Counted from the first letter of the stretch, positions 42,931-54,748 are shown. The stretch: DNA of 64,000 nt from Lineus longissimus (GCF_910592395.1 NC_088309.1:14264599-14328598), one strand, 5' to 3'. Notes: generated by a model from the letters alone, not told the origin. A program made the numbers and translations.

Positions 42931-43508
42931 ATTGAGTCAATCTTCATAATGTTAGGCCTGGATGATCTTGAATATATACCCTCAGTAGGTTGGGTCGGAA
43001 TAGTAGGATGATAACAGCGGATTTACGGGAATCCTTGATTATGTCAATCTTACTGATGCATTTTGTGCTAAACCGGAACCATGTCTCGTACAATCGAATC
43101 TATGTCTTTGTACCTTGTACACAGCGGTTTTCATAATAAAATATAGGACAGTGCGTTCAATCCAGAGTGATTAAAACTAACACAGAAACGCAGAGTTTTC
43201 TCAAAATGAAAAACTTGCCGATTGGCCACTACGTGAAATCATCGACGAAATATCCCAAAAGGAGAAGGAATCAAGGGTTTGCCATAGGTGCCGTCATTTT
43301 GGCTAGACCTCCAAATCCTAAAGCAATTAAACCTCTTTCCAAATGAATTGAATGCTCATTTGAAACATGGGAGGCCGTTCTCTGGAAAACAAAGACCAGA
43401 CCCCGGCCCTTGAAATTATAATTCACTACGTTTTGAAAGAGTTCTAATTGCTTTAATTAGGATTTCAAGTTCTCACCAAAATTGCGGTACCTGTTGTCAA
43501 CCCTTAAT

Positions 43509-43730
43509 TCAAATGTTTCTTATTAGTATTGATGTAAGCGGCAAGTTCCTGCTCAAGGTTTGTTCATTTTCACATGCATTGCCCAGTGTATCTCCATACG
43601 GAACATCACCCTGGAAACCAGACTGCATCTGCGCTTCACGGACAAGGTTGGCTCCATAGGTAGGTTTTGTAGTGCATAGCTCTCTAAACGTATACGCAAC
43701 ATCGACCTGCCGACGAACGTGTGCTAAAAT
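43509..43730 (-). CDS. Candidate terminal exon, unrecognised (copy 1)
   Basis: After the strong acceptor TTATCTCTATTTTAG the minus strand reads AHVRRQVDVAYTFRELCTTK, then PTYGANLVREAQMQSGFQGD, and continues to a TGA at 43509. The pattern 'YGANLVREA..QSG.QGDVPYGDT' looks protein-like with two cysteines, but I do not know the family. Upstream exons were not found; the gene may extend across or beyond the glycosyltransferase, or the duplication may have left orphan exons. Confidence 0.4.
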   Translation of the reverse strand: MLAHVRRQVDVAYTFRELCTTKPTYGANLVREAQMQSGFQGDVPYGDTLGNACENEQTLSRNLPLTSILIRNI

Positions 43731-44228
43731 AGAGATAAAATACCCTAACACAAAATAATACTAATAATAATGCTAATGAAATTTCAAATCAAGTTAATTA
43801 AGTTACAGCATCAAAGTCTGCAAACTAAATATAATATTGATTATTAGAATGTTGTTCGAGACCAACTTGACTACAGACCGAAGATATTTAGAGCGACATG
43901 CTGGCGTTGACCGATCCTAAAAATCTTTTTACATCCATGTTTTGGGTAAGAACTTTGGCCATGTTGGTAATGCCAACTCTAATAGTGATCGAGTCGTATT
44001 CCTTTTCGCTTTCGCTTTTAGATTGCTTCAATTCTCTCTAAGCTTTCACTCGAAGAGCACCAGGAAGAGAATAATGGCCTCACTTTGTTTGTGCACTATT
44101 GCAAACATATCCGAGTGCTCTGCTTCGGGTTGACTCTACTTTGGGTTGGGCTAGATTTAAAGAATAAGGGAAGACATACCAATTGGCAACTAAATTATGC
44201 GAGGATGACCGTATAGAATATATCTGAA

Positions 44229-44305
44229 AATCTGACCAAAAGTTGAATCCACTTTCTTTATGGATTCTAAGTTGAGTCAATCCACTTTCTTTATGGATTC
44301 CAAAT
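44229..44305 (-). pseudogene. Orphan 3' fragment of the glycosyltransferase gene
   Basis: Copy 1 of the duplication repeats the sequence that codes for the final residues of the glycosyltransferase (up to TTTATGGATTCTAAG) but has no upstream coding part. It ends in two short repeats of TCCACTTTCTTTATGGATTC. Confidence 0.55.
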
Positions 44306-44883
44306 ATTGAGTCAATCTTCATAATGTTAGGCCTGGATGATCTTGAATATATACCCTCAGTAGGTTGGGTCGGAATAGTAGGATGATAACAGCGGATTTA
44401 CGGGAATCCTTGATTATGTCAATCTTACTGATGCATTTTGTGCTAAACCGGAACCATGTCTCGTACAATCGAATCTATGTCTTTGTACCTTGTACACAGC
44501 GGTTTTCATAATAAAATATAGGACAGTGCGTTCAATCCAGAGTGATTAAAACTAACACAGAAACGCAGAGTTTTCTCAAAATGAAAAACTTGCCGATTGG
44601 CCACTACGTGAAATCATCGACGAAATATCCCAAAAGGAGAAGGAATCAAGGGTTTGCCATAGGTGCCGTCATTTTGGCTAGACCTCCAAATCCTAAAGCA
44701 ATTAAACCTCTTTCCAAATGAATTGAATGCTCATTTGAAACATGGGAGGCCGTTCTCTGGAAAACAAAGACCAGACTCCGGCCCTTGAAATTATAATTCA
44801 CTACGTTTTGAAAGAGTTCTAATTGCTTTAATTAGGATTTCAAGTTCTCACCAAAATTGCGGTACCTGTTGTCAACCCTTAAT

Positions 44884-45105
44884 TCAAATGTTTCTTATTA
44901 GTATTGATGTAAGCGGCAAGTTCCTGCTCAAGGTTTGTTCATTTTCACATGCATTGCCCAGTGTATCTCCATACGGAACATCACCCTGGAAACCAGACTG
45001 CATCTGCGCTTCACGGACAAGGTTGGCTCCATAGGTAGGTTTTGTAGTGCATAGCTCTCTAAACGTATACGCAACATCGACCTGCCGACGAACGTGTGCT
45101 AAAAT
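44884..45105 (-). CDS. Candidate terminal exon, unrecognised (copy 2)
   Basis: Identical at protein level to the exon at 43509-43730, with the same acceptor. Because both copies are intact, a spliced gene could use either exon. It lies only about 460 bases downstream of the glycosyltransferase stop, on the same strand. Confidence 0.4.
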   Translation of the reverse strand: MLAHVRRQVDVAYTFRELCTTKPTYGANLVREAQMQSGFQGDVPYGDTLGNACENEQTLSRNLPLTSILIRNI

Positions 45106-45564
45106 AGAGATAAAATACCCTAACACAAAATAATACTAATAATAATGCTAATGAAATTTCAAATCAAGTTAATTAAGTTACAGCATCAAAGTCTGCAAAC
45201 TAAATATAATATTGATTATTAGAATGTTGTTCGAGACCAACTTGACTACAGACCGAAGATATTTAGAGCGACATGCTGGCGTTGACCGATCCTAAAAATC
45301 TTTTTACATCCATGTTTTGGGTAAGAACTTTGGCCATGTTGGTAATGCCAACTCTAATAGTGATCGAGTCGTATTCCTTTTCGCTTTCGCTTTTAGATTG
45401 CTTCAATTCTCTCTAAGCTTTCACTCGAAGAGCACCAGGAAGAGAATAATGGCCTCACTTTGTTTGTGCACTATTGCAAACATATCCGAGTGCTCTGCTT
45501 CGGGTTGACTCTACTTTGGGTTGGGCTAGATTTAAAGAATAAGGGAAGACATACCAATTGGCAA

Positions 45565-46617
45565 CTAAATTATGCGAGGATGACCGTATAGAATATATCT
45601 GAAAATCTGACCAAAAGTTGAATCCACTTTCTTTATGGATTCTAAGTCATGTTCCACACCATATTTCCTAAACCATAAATGTATAGCATAGTTTTTCCTC
45701 CAGTTGTATTTTTTAATACCATACAAGTAATCCAGTTCATGCCAGTTTGGTCTATTGAGCGTATCGGCCTCAATGTGTATCATCCAAGGGTAGGTCTTTG
45801 ATAATAGACAGGGAAGTCGGACAGAATGTACGGACCACTGCTGGTCATTAAATGTTTTATATTCCTCCCACCAAAGGCGCAGGAAAGTAGCATTTCGCTT
45901 CGCTATAATGATACCATTGCATAATCCATAATCATTTTCTAACCCCATGGTGGTTTCATAGGAGAGGAGGGCATCAAACGGACGGAGAACCAAAACGTCC
46001 AAATCTAAATATATGCCGCCTGTTTCTAATAGTACTTGAAGTCGGGTGATATCGGATTTGTGTTCCGGAACGTGCACCGCCCGACCAAAGATGGAGTCTG
46101 GGTCCACCTTTTTTCTCAAATTAACGACATGCTGGAAGTTTGTTATGTTCTTCTTGATGAACTCCCACCATTTTCCTGTCGGATAATACATAGAGTACCA
46201 AACGATGATTTTCTTGGGCCGCAACACATGATAGGCACTCAGGAAGCAAACCATCTGATGGAATCTCATCGGGCTCTTCCCTCCCCATGTGAAATGGACG
46301 ATTTTTGGAACCGGGCGTTCAGAGTCATACAGTTGTCTCTTTGACTGGTCAATGAGCAATTCTTTATGGAGTATCTCGCGCATGAGTTGTGAGTTCTCTT
46401 GATGGATGAAATGAGGGGGGCGCCCTCCATTTAGGGAGACTGTAAAACTGTAGATGAAGAAGGGGAAGATGATCGCAAGGAGGTAGAGATGGCATCTGTC
46501 TCCGCTAAGTCGCAGCATGGCGTAGATTAGCTTTTCGAGGATTGCGTCATGTCCAAGCGATGTCTGACCTGACGTAATGCTTGTCTTTGAAACCCGTCGA
46601 TCGAGAGTGACTGACAT
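45565..46617 (-). CDS. Type II membrane glycosyltransferase with DXD motif (GT32-like)
   Basis: A single-exon frame of 350 residues. A cytoplasmic N-terminus of about 40 residues precedes the hydrophobic anchor LYLLAIIFPFFIYSFTV (about residues 44-60). The lumenal part has PKIVHFTWGG, then SDITRLQVLLETGGIYLDLD with the DXD-type metal/nucleotide-sugar motif (YLDLDVLVLRP), and a C-terminal NYAIHLWFR. These are hallmarks of the sugar-binding DXD glycosyltransferase family (GT32 and alpha-1,4-GlcNAc-transferase-like), which transfer sugars in the Golgi. Donor and acceptor cannot be inferred. The last 27 codons lie in the tandem duplication, so copy 1 carries an orphan 3' fragment. Confidence 0.85.
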   Translation of the reverse strand: MSVTLDRRVSKTSITSGQTSLGHDAILEKLIYAMLRLSGDRCHLYLLAIIFPFFIYSFTVSLNGGRPPHFIHQENSQLMREILHKELLIDQSKRQLYDSERPVPKIVHFTWGGKSPMRFHQMVCFLSAYHVLRPKKIIVWYSMYYPTGKWWEFIKKNITNFQHVVNLRKKVDPDSIFGRAVHVPEHKSDITRLQVLLETGGIYLDLDVLVLRPFDALLSYETTMGLENDYGLCNGIIIAKRNATFLRLWWEEYKTFNDQQWSVHSVRLPCLLSKTYPWMIHIEADTLNRPNWHELDYLYGIKKYNWRKNYAIHLWFRKYGVEHDLESIKKVDSTFGQIFRYILYGHPRII

Positions 46618-48282
46618 TGGAATGTAAAATGGTATTCTGTGAAGGGACTTCTAACTAGACCATGACCTAAAATGATAAGAGAAGAAAGTTATGATTGGTC
46701 TTTTAACTATAGGCATAACGTCAAAACATCGACTCATGATGTCCAAACTTTCATGATATTTTGTTTAAACAACTGGTAATAATGTCCAAATCGACGCAAT
46801 CACGGCATAATGCCCAAACATTTGCTGACGCATAATGTACCAAGTTTTTGACACATGATGTTCAGATATCAAAATGTTTTCTAACCCATTATGCAGAAAT
46901 CTCCCGACTTCCATGTCCGAACTGGGCTTTTTTGTTATTAGGACATTCTTATTACTGTTCTAGACTTTTTTTCAGATAGTATGTACATTACATCAGTGCC
47001 TTTTGGAGCCTATTTCGCATCCTAGTTTTGAAGGAAGAATAAACATGCGCAATTGTTTTGAATACTTTGTACATTTTGGGGATTCTTTTTCCCGCCCTTT
47101 TGTATAACGTTATTTCCATTGATACGTCATCACGTCGCCGTCTTTGTTGTTATTTACGTTACGTCATTTCGGTGGGGTTAACGCCATTTTTAGAATCATT
47201 CGCAGACGTCAGTCCTGTTTTTCCTTAAACATGAAGATCGCACTCTTAGGTATGATTACTTTCCTTTCGATTTCTCTTCGATTCGTTTGTATTGTTCATT
47301 CGCAATACCGTATGTATTTCATTGCCTCATGTCTGAATATTTGTTTTTGCAGAACGTGTTTTTCTCATTCATTTCATACGTACTAATAAATCAAGAACGT
47401 TAAACCTTTTTCTGTTATTGACATCGTCATCGGATCTAAACCAGCAATGTTACTTAGTACTAGGTTCTGCGCCGTAAAATAGATTGTATCAACACCATTC
47501 TTCAATAATCAACCCCAAAAATGGAAAAACTCAGTTTATACCAACTCTGCACCAGTTTCCTCAGGATGCATTCACGCAGAAAGACGACATATCAAAAGGC
47601 GCTGGGTGCTTAAGGGACCCCTGGATTGTGAATGTGATGGAGGCAAAAACTACCAGTACCAGGCCGATTTTTTGGATGACACCATGGCCCAAAACATTAA
47701 TAATGGTAAAACAATTAATTGAAATTGACCCAATTGATTTCTTTCAAATCTTACTTCAAACCAAGAAACGAAAGGTAAATAGTGGAAGCTTAGGATCTTT
47801 AGACGTTCAACAAGAATCGCCATACTGGGGACCTCTCAAACTTTGACCTCAGTGATCTGGAAAAGTAGGTCAAATCAAAAACGCGGGTGATATGTCATTT
47901 AACCTTATTAGACATACCCACCATAAAAATGTCGTCACTCTACGTACAACCGTTAGCTTCAAAAAGGCAAAAAACTAATTTCCAAGATGGCCGCCTGGGG
48001 CAAGAAAGTAGGTCATATCCATAAAAGAAAAATTGCCATACATTTGGCAAGATAGAGAGCTATTTTGCCAATGGAAGTGAGAGCAGCATCACTGGCAGGT
48101 CAGTCAACGCTGCCTCTCAACAGACATGTACATGGTTCATGATGCGAGTGTCTTGATAACGATATAATAATGTGGTTGTCATGAATTGGAAGAGGGGGAA
48201 AGGAAAGTGGAATTCTGTGCATACCTCATGCACGTACTGTTGTATAAATGGGAATAGGGTGAAAGCACGGGCACTTACATTG
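46618..48282. other. Upstream of the glycosyltransferase; repeats, no gene supported
   Basis: From 46720 to 46905 a loose array of CATAATGTCCAAA-type units recurs every 30 bases or so. From 47820 to 48060 lies a fragment of the hairpin-ended family (TTTGACCTCAGTGATCTGG, AAGTAGGTCAAATC). The remaining short frames lack known domains. Confidence 0.45.
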
Positions 48283-48319
48283 CTATTGTGGTACTTGGCC
48301 AAGCACCTCCCATACCAAG

Positions 48320-48676
48320 TCATGGTATTCTCGCCTTAGCTGTTTGAAGACAATCTCCCCATTGTCCCCATTTGTGAAAATGCTCGAGTGCTTCGAGTGC
48401 CGTTTCCCCGACAAATGCGAAATTAGGATTTGTACCGCTGATGAGCATGTATACGAAGCCAGCTGATTCTGTAGGGAGGTACTGGGCAGTATTTGTACAG
48501 TGCGCAGGGGTATGCACATTGCTGATAGTTCCTGTTGGATTGTCAGGTTGCAGGGCAAGGAGGATGTTTTCAATGAATTGTGCACATGGTGGGGTTGATT
48601 GTAGAAGTTTGTGGATGGCAAGTAGTGTCGTTGTTGTCGAGGGTAACAAATGTAATGTTCTACAAGGTAGGGACAC
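48320..48676 (-). pseudogene. Possible GIY-YIG-type nuclease domain fragment
   Basis: The 118-codon frame contains SAGFVYMLISGTNPNFAFVG, then ETALEALEHFHKWG. This resembles the start of the GIY-YIG fold ('GfVYmL.S......YvG.T.....R..eH'), which occurs in marine invertebrate genes and in some retroelements and homing nucleases. The catalytic Arg is not obvious and the frame changes after KWG into the overlapping 48283 frame, so it is a remnant at best. The first half is low-complexity Thr/Leu-rich. Confidence 0.35.
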
Positions 48677-49092
48677 GGCTGATTAGAACTAACAGCTGCT
48701 GTCTATCCCATAGGCTATATTTACGTTGCTGGCATGAACGACCTAGAGTAGGCAGGCGTATACCAGCAACGCAGCCTCAGCAGGCGAGTTTAAAGTATCC
48801 AAGAACAATGATAATGGTCGCAAACAACAAGTCACCATCTCGTGTCTGCTGGGGTGCACCAAAAATAGAAGACACACACTAGACACAGTGGACCCGGCTG
48901 ACATTGTGTAACTGATAGCGATGGCGGGGCTGATGGTAAACAAAAACAATGGGGTGGTTTCAATCGCATACGGTTAGTCCGACGACTACGGATAGCTAAC
49001 CGTATCCGTGAACGTCATAACGGTTAGTAATCGCGGTTTCGCAGAAGCAATGCCCGATTACGTATAGTAGATGGCGCGCTTTTCAAAAACAA

Positions 49093-50160
49093 ATGGCGGC
49101 CCCCCTCAGACTTGTTGCAATTTGCTATTGACAATGAAGATCATGAACTGATTTACATCTTGATTCGAGAAGAACCAATTCCAAGGGGGTCACCTATAAT
49201 GTCCTGTGGCCTAAGTTTGACATCACCAAACTTACCGACGACCAGTGTTTGGATTGCTTTAGATTCCTGAAAGAAGACATCTTGCTGCTTTCTGATCTCC
49301 TTGGGCTCCCTGAAAAATTTATTGTCCCTGCCAACGGATCCGTATGCAGGGTGTTTGAGGCGCTATGTATGCTTCTCCGTCGATTCGTGTACCCAAATCG
49401 GCTTACTGATTTGGAGGAATTCTTTGGGCGGCCTCATTCAACTCTAAGTTTAGTAATCAACCATGCAGTCGACGTGATATATGACCAACATCATCATCGA
49501 ATTACCCGCTGGGACAATCCATGGATGGAAGATGAACAGCTCCAACGGTACGCCGACGTGGTTCATGATAAAGGCGCCCCTTTGATAAACTGTATTTGTT
49601 TCATTGATGGTACAGTACGGCCAATCTGTAGGCCTACAAGGAATCAACGAGTATGTTATAACGGGCATAAACGCATTCATGGGTTAAAATTTCAATCCAT
49701 TGTGATTCCCTGTGGTCTTATCACTCATCTACTCGGGCCTATAGAAGGGAGAAGACATGACTGTGCTTTGCTCCGTATGAGTGGTGTAATGGAGGAAATG
49801 GAGGCGCGGAGTGCAACAGACAGGAATGGCCTGCCCTTTGTTATATACGGAGATCCGGCATATCCAATCAGGCGATACCTACTTTGTCCATTCAAGGGGG
49901 GCAATATCACTGCCGAAGAACGGGAGTTCAATTCAAACATGTCATCTGTGAGAGAATGTGTAGATTGGGAATTCGGAAAAATGGTAACGCACTTTGCATT
50001 CCTAGACTTCAGGAAGGATCTCAAAGTCCTCCTGTCACCTGTGGGCAAGTACTACCTCATTGGAGGACTTTTATCAAACTGTCATACTTTTATCTTTGGA
50101 AACCAGACAAGCAGATACTTTGAACTAGATCCTGCCTCGTTGGAGAACTATTTAGGCTGA
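49093..50160 (+). CDS. PIF/Harbinger DDE transposase
   Basis: The main frame (to TGA at 50158) has FGRPHSTLSLVINHAVDVIY as the helix-turn-helix region, CICFIDGTVRPICRP with the first Asp, a YNGHKRIHGLKFQSIV segment, GRRHDCALL and YGDPAYP with the next Asp candidates, and VDWEFGKM with the Glu, giving an apparently intact DDE set. The start is probably ATG at 49093 (MAAP), reaching this frame through two small shifts: a six-C run (49100-49105) and a five-G run (49185-49189). Between them the frame DNEDHELIYILIREEPIPRG is open. Both shifts sit in homopolymers. It cuts and pastes the element with the help of the Myb-like protein. Confidence 0.85.
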
Positions 50161-50418
50161 ATTTGTAGGGAGCAGAACGTGTGACTAGGAACAGACTATA
50201 GATTGCCTGTACATGCAAGTCAATATCAAAGGACAAAGACTTCTCTAAACAACATTGCTTAACAAAGAAGTGGTAAATATGTAAATACAAAGAATTGTTT
50301 TAATGAGGTTTTCAGTAATAAAATTATTCAGATAAGTTCACAGATTCTTCAAACACTTTCAACAGTTAACATGGTCTTGAATAATCGAAATCATCTTTAA
50401 CAACTGGCAACACAAACT
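50161..50418. other. Spacer between the two convergent Harbinger genes
   Basis: AT-rich sequence holding the 3' ends of both genes; AATAAA-like strings (AATAAAATT near 50318) could serve the transposase. Nothing else seen. Confidence 0.5.
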
Positions 50419-51655
50419 TTAGATGTTACTTCTATCAGTCCTTTTTGGAATGAGAGCAAGCATCATCCTCATCATTTCCCTAACCTGGTCAAGCCTGGCC
50501 TCTCGTTCTCTCCTCTCTAGTGCAAACCGCTCCTTATCATGCTCCAGCCTATCTTGTAAATACTTCCCATATACATCCGAATTACTAGAACGTCTTTTCT
50601 TAGGAGTATTGAGTTCAGAATCTGGAAATAAGATGAGAGCTATCATGAAAGACAGGAAAATTATGGATTAATATAAAGCATGAAACAGTGATGGGGTTGG
50701 TTAAATAAGGCTTAATGTAAAACTAAACTTTATAAACAAAAAGCCAGCCGCCCCCCCCCCCCCCCCCCCCCGTATGTTGTTAACATGTTATGCACAGATT
50801 TTAGATGATTTTCTAATATCAAGTGTAATTATATGAACTTGATTTTTTTTTTATGCAGTCTGGAAAACTAATATCATGATGTAATTCAGAAATGAAACAT
50901 ATGACTGCTGTCTCTTGTCTGTATACATTGAAAGCTCTATTTCTATTCATACCTTCCTGTTCGGTATCTGATTCTTTCCTTTCCCCCCCCCCCCCGACTC
51001 TTTCTTTTTTTTAAAAGTCTCCATGGCAGCCTTGCGGATGTCCTTTCCCTGTTGCTCCTTCACATTATTGTTTTCCTTTTCTTCGTTTTCATTTCGCTTG
51101 GCCATCTCTTTCTCTTCATCTAGCATGGTCAACTCGGTTAGCAGATGCTGTCTTTCATTGTACTCTTCTTCAGTTCCAGATCTGAAAAGGATGCAGTACA
51201 TACATGTACGTTTCTTGTCCAAGTATTTGTGTTTTTAGATTCTAAGCTGACAAGACATGTCAAATGATTAGCACATTGTCGATAGACATGGTGAAAGAAA
51301 AGTCCAAGCACTTGAAGCAAGGTTAACCGACATTTACTTATAACATGCGGCATGGTGATTGGTGATGCTCGATTCCACTTTCAGGATACTTACGCTCTTA
51401 GGGATGTGAGCTCTCCCTTCTTATGGGTATCTTGCAAACCTTGAGGCGATCTTTACAGGCTCGCACTGTCACAAATGCATTTGCCCTGGCCTTCTTAATA
51501 GCATCGTTAACTGTTTTGTGGATAGTGTCCCATTGCGTTTTGTTGTTTGGTGGAACTGCCACCACCTCCCGAAGAAGTATGATATCCAGCAATGGGTAGA
51601 AGCGGATACTTTTAGGTTGGCCTGGGCCTACTACCACTTGTGGATTCTCCATCAT
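50419..51655 (-). CDS. Harbinger-associated Myb/SANT-like DNA-binding protein, three exons
   Basis: Exon 1 (51394-51655) starts MMENPQVVVGPGQ and has a SANT/Myb-like helix set (FYPLLDIILLREVVA, QWDTIHKTVNDA, VTVRACKDRLKV), then KKGELTSLRA before GTAAGT. Exon 2 (50953-51181) gives SGTEEEYNERQHLLTELTML, then a charged stretch. Exon 3 (50419-50621) gives SELNTPKKRRS and a coiled-coil rich in Arg/Glu, ending in TAG. The frame changes once in exon 1 at an A3 run (51436-51438) and once in exon 2 at a 13-C run (near 50983-50995), after which ESDTEQE joins exon 3 in phase. In Harbinger elements this protein binds the termini and imports the transposase. Confidence 0.75.
50750..50772. repeat. Poly-C run of more than 20 bases
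   Basis: Simple homopolymer within intron 2 of the Myb-like gene. Similar runs occur at 26521-26540 and 57963-57986. Confidence 0.95.
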
Positions 51656-52735
51656 GAATTCCTGGAATTAAAATATCATGAAATTTAAACTCGTACATAA
51701 AATGGGGCTGCGGTTTTTTTGGCAGCATAGATCCTTACTATCAAAAATAGATAAGCTCGCCTTATCTATTTTTGCTACAAATGAATAATTACTACCGTCA
51801 TGTACCAGTCCCATGGTTTTGGTTAGACCCCTTGCATGTCTGCTCAGCTAGTAGGTACACTGGTAGGCCTACACCGATGGCGATAGGTAGGCTTGCCCTA
51901 TCAATATAATACAACATGGGCCAATGTCCACTTCAGTGAAGTAGGCGTAGGCTATAGGGCCTACCCTGATGATGCCGAGACTGGTGTACTGGACCTAGGC
52001 CTGGAATATAGGGCCTAGCTAGATCATCAATGCAATGTCAGTGCCAACTGTCTCTATTACCAGGCCCTACTTACTACCATAGGCCTAGTGAAGTGAAGTG
52101 ACAGTCATGACAGTAGGCCTATGGTGTGTGCCCTGCCCGGCGGGGGGGGGTCACTGCCCTAGCCTGCCCTGGCCCGCTGACATGGCTGATGTAGCTGTAG
52201 GCCAAGGCCTGGCCCCCACGCCCGCGCCAATCACAGGCTCTATCTTCTGGCCTCAGCCAGTCAGTGGGGATTTCAAAGACCTGCTGCTACAGGAGTAGGG
52301 GCCTAGTCTGTACAACTAGGAATAGCGAGCAGATGAGTAAAAATTAGCAGATCAGAGATGCCAGAGTTCAGAGAACACCTCCTGCATGCATGAACCACAT
52401 TGAAATGGCCGAGGCCTACATAGGGCATGTAGGCCTAGGGCTACACGCAAATATACCGCAGAATGTGTGCCAACTTCGAAGGCAAAATTTGCCATCAAAA
52501 TGCACATAACAAGTGTAATGTTGTATATCACGCAAACCAATAGAACTCCATCTACTTAGTCAGACACAAGTATGCTTAAAATGCTTGATTATTTGGCACT
52601 TCTGGCCTAAATTAAGTACCCGTTCATCACTTACGTGTAGCAGCGCTGCAATCCGTGTAAACGACGGGGTTATGATTAGCTCGCGTGCATATTACGTCAC
52701 GAGTGTGCAAGAAATTATGACGTGATAGACGCTAT
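51656..52735. other. Non-coding right part of the Harbinger element
   Basis: Upstream of the Myb-like gene, with many TAGGCCTA strings and no coding frame of interest. A G-run lies at 52142-52150. Confidence 0.5.
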
Positions 52736-52779
52736 CCGTAGTCGTCAGGCTAACCGTATTCGATCAAAACCACCCTAAT

Positions 52780-54748
52780 GTCTGATTCGACCTGTACCAG
52801 GTACGCCTGCAATAAATGTAGCATGACCCGTCTCCGATGCGTGTATCATGCGTATGTAATAAGCACAAAGCATGGTGCCTCCTGGTGTTTTGCCGAGCTG
52901 AGCACATTTCGCCCACTTTGTTGTCATTAATTCAATGCATGAATTACCACCATAAATATATCAGGGGAATGAGGCCTAATCGACTGAACAGTGACAATAC
53001 CTATCACATCAGTGGCTAAGGTCAGGTAGGCCTACGTGAGTTTGGAAATAGCTAGATCGATACCTGTTCATTTTTAACCATGCCGTCGAGGCGATTTATG
53101 CGTTCTTCGAAATATCGTACAAGATATGGGTTACTGACCACTGGATGACGTCACTCAGGAACCGACGCGAGTTAGGCAAACATCAAATATCACCCGGGCC
53201 GAGAGATGTGATAACGATGACGTATACAGAAGAAATAGTGCGATAAAAACCCATCCAGTCAGCCGGCCACGGAGCGATCGCAGCGCCAAATTAAGCATTT
53301 TTCTTACCACTTTCACGGTGTTGGCGCCTAGCGGGAAATGGTGTCATGAAAAATCGTATTTTCGAGTCCCGCCAAAAGTATCATTTTTTACGCGGGAAAT
53401 GATACACGCATGTGACGTAAACAAACATGGCTCATAAGTGAAATTTAGGAACATTTAACTGTTTATTTCACGAAAATCCGTGTTATATTCACCGATTCAT
53501 TCGTAATCTAGCGCGAGGAACATTTTCCCAGTATCGCCAAGTACGCTTCAAATATCTCTCCCCTTTAGAATCCTTTGATAATGTCAGCAATCGAGTTTTT
53601 CGGTGTCCAAAGATAAAAGTTAAAGGAATCCAATGTCAAAATTTTGAATTGGACACGCCGGTAGATTTCTAGTACGAGCCCCCAGAAGATGCCGTTTATT
53701 CGGTTCATTTCATCAGTTGCAAAAGTTTCGGCGGTCACCTGATCAAACATTGGCGGCAAGTTCAACTCAAGCTAAAGTTTGTGTTGATTATGTTTGAATT
53801 GGGGAATCTGAACAGAAATAGGAGGAAACACCTAAAATATTGAGTCCGGAGACTGCTGATACTCTCATAGTCATACTGTATGGTGCACATCATCATGATA
53901 TGGAAAATGAAAAGGCGAGGAGCCATTGTGCTCACCGGTATTTAGGTGACAATTAATTGACAATGAATGCTTCTTGAGACATTACCGAGGAAGACTCTGA
54001 GGTACTACTAGTATCTGTTTCCTAATCATAGGGCACTTCATACGTCATTGCAGTTAAAGGGAACTGCCCGGGGAAAAAAGGGGAGTTTTGCACGGCCCGG
54101 TCAAAACCTTAGGCGGGAATAAGGTTTCATTGATACATATAAGGAGTTTCAAGGCCCCCAAATCACTTGTAAGGTTCAATAGATACTGGCCTTTCATTGG
54201 TTTACGTTTGTGTATCATTTACATACTCTCATTTTGAAAAATATGACAATATTTACGATCACGTTATTGATTTTTGCAACATTTTCGGTAACGCGCCCCT
54301 TGCGGATCTGTAAGGTACCATTCGGATGCTTGAAAAATGGCTCGTCTCGTCGATTCGCTCGCGGATAAACGCATCAGGTTGACTGCAGCAACTTTTAATT
54401 GTTGGAGACAGAGAAGGAAAGGAATATGATTATCAAGTTTGATGAAAACTTTGCAAAGTTTCTTCTTGGGACTCGAAATCCATACTACTATTCTCTCCAT
54501 TTTCCATTTTCTCCTCTCTCCAACTCACTACTATCGCTATTGACTGCGTAACATACACTAACATTCTTTCGCTATCATTGCTAACTTCATTTAGCCCCCC
54601 CCCCCGTTTCGGCGATCTATCCCACTGCCCCCCCCCCCCTGGACAAAAAGTTAAATACGGCCCTGTAAATAAGGTTGTAAAAATATGCAAATGAGATGCC
54701 GTATATGGAAACCATGACGTCACTAAGCAGTTCTTATTTCTGCTACGG
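52780..54748. other. Intergenic; no gene supported
   Basis: A minus-strand frame at 53565-53765 (MNLPPMFDQVTAETFATDEM...) is open for 66 codons and looks partly protein-like, but I recognise no domain and no splice sites. C-runs lie at 54596-54605 and 54631-54640. A short fragment of the hairpin-ended repeat (CATTGTGCTCACCGGTATTTAGGTGA) may lie at about 53925. Confidence 0.35.

Larger units (their letters stand above)
42931..45646. repeat. 1,375-bp tandem duplication
   Basis: Copy 1 (42931-44305) and copy 2 (44306-45646) are almost identical; by eye I found a single substitution (CCCCGG versus CTCCGG). The copies end at TTTATGGATTCTAAG, beyond which copy 2 continues into the glycosyltransferase gene while copy 1 ends in a short repeat of TTGAGTCAATC. 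Each copy contains one candidate exon. The short TTGAGTCAAT homology at the junction could have mediated the duplication. Confidence 0.95.
48951..52776. mobile_element. Complete two-gene PIF/Harbinger transposon
   Basis: Terminal inverted repeats of about 47 bases match: left GGGGTGGTTTCAATCGCATA, right (reverse complement) AGGGTGGTTTTGATCGAATA, both continuing CGGTTAG...GACGACTACGGATAG. AAT flanks both ends (48948-48950 and 52777-52779), a 3-bp duplication as known for the superfamily, although the usual form is TWA. Inside are a plus-strand DDE transposase and a convergent minus-strand Myb/SANT-like gene, the standard Harbinger pair. Length is 3,826 bases. Confidence 0.85.

Noticed and set aside
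49725-50048. 107-codon minus-strand frame
   Set aside because: Shadow of the Harbinger transposase gene.
53565-53765. 66-codon minus-strand frame MNLPPMFDQVTAETF
   Set aside because: Looks partly protein-like, but there is no known domain, splice support or repeat context to call it a gene.
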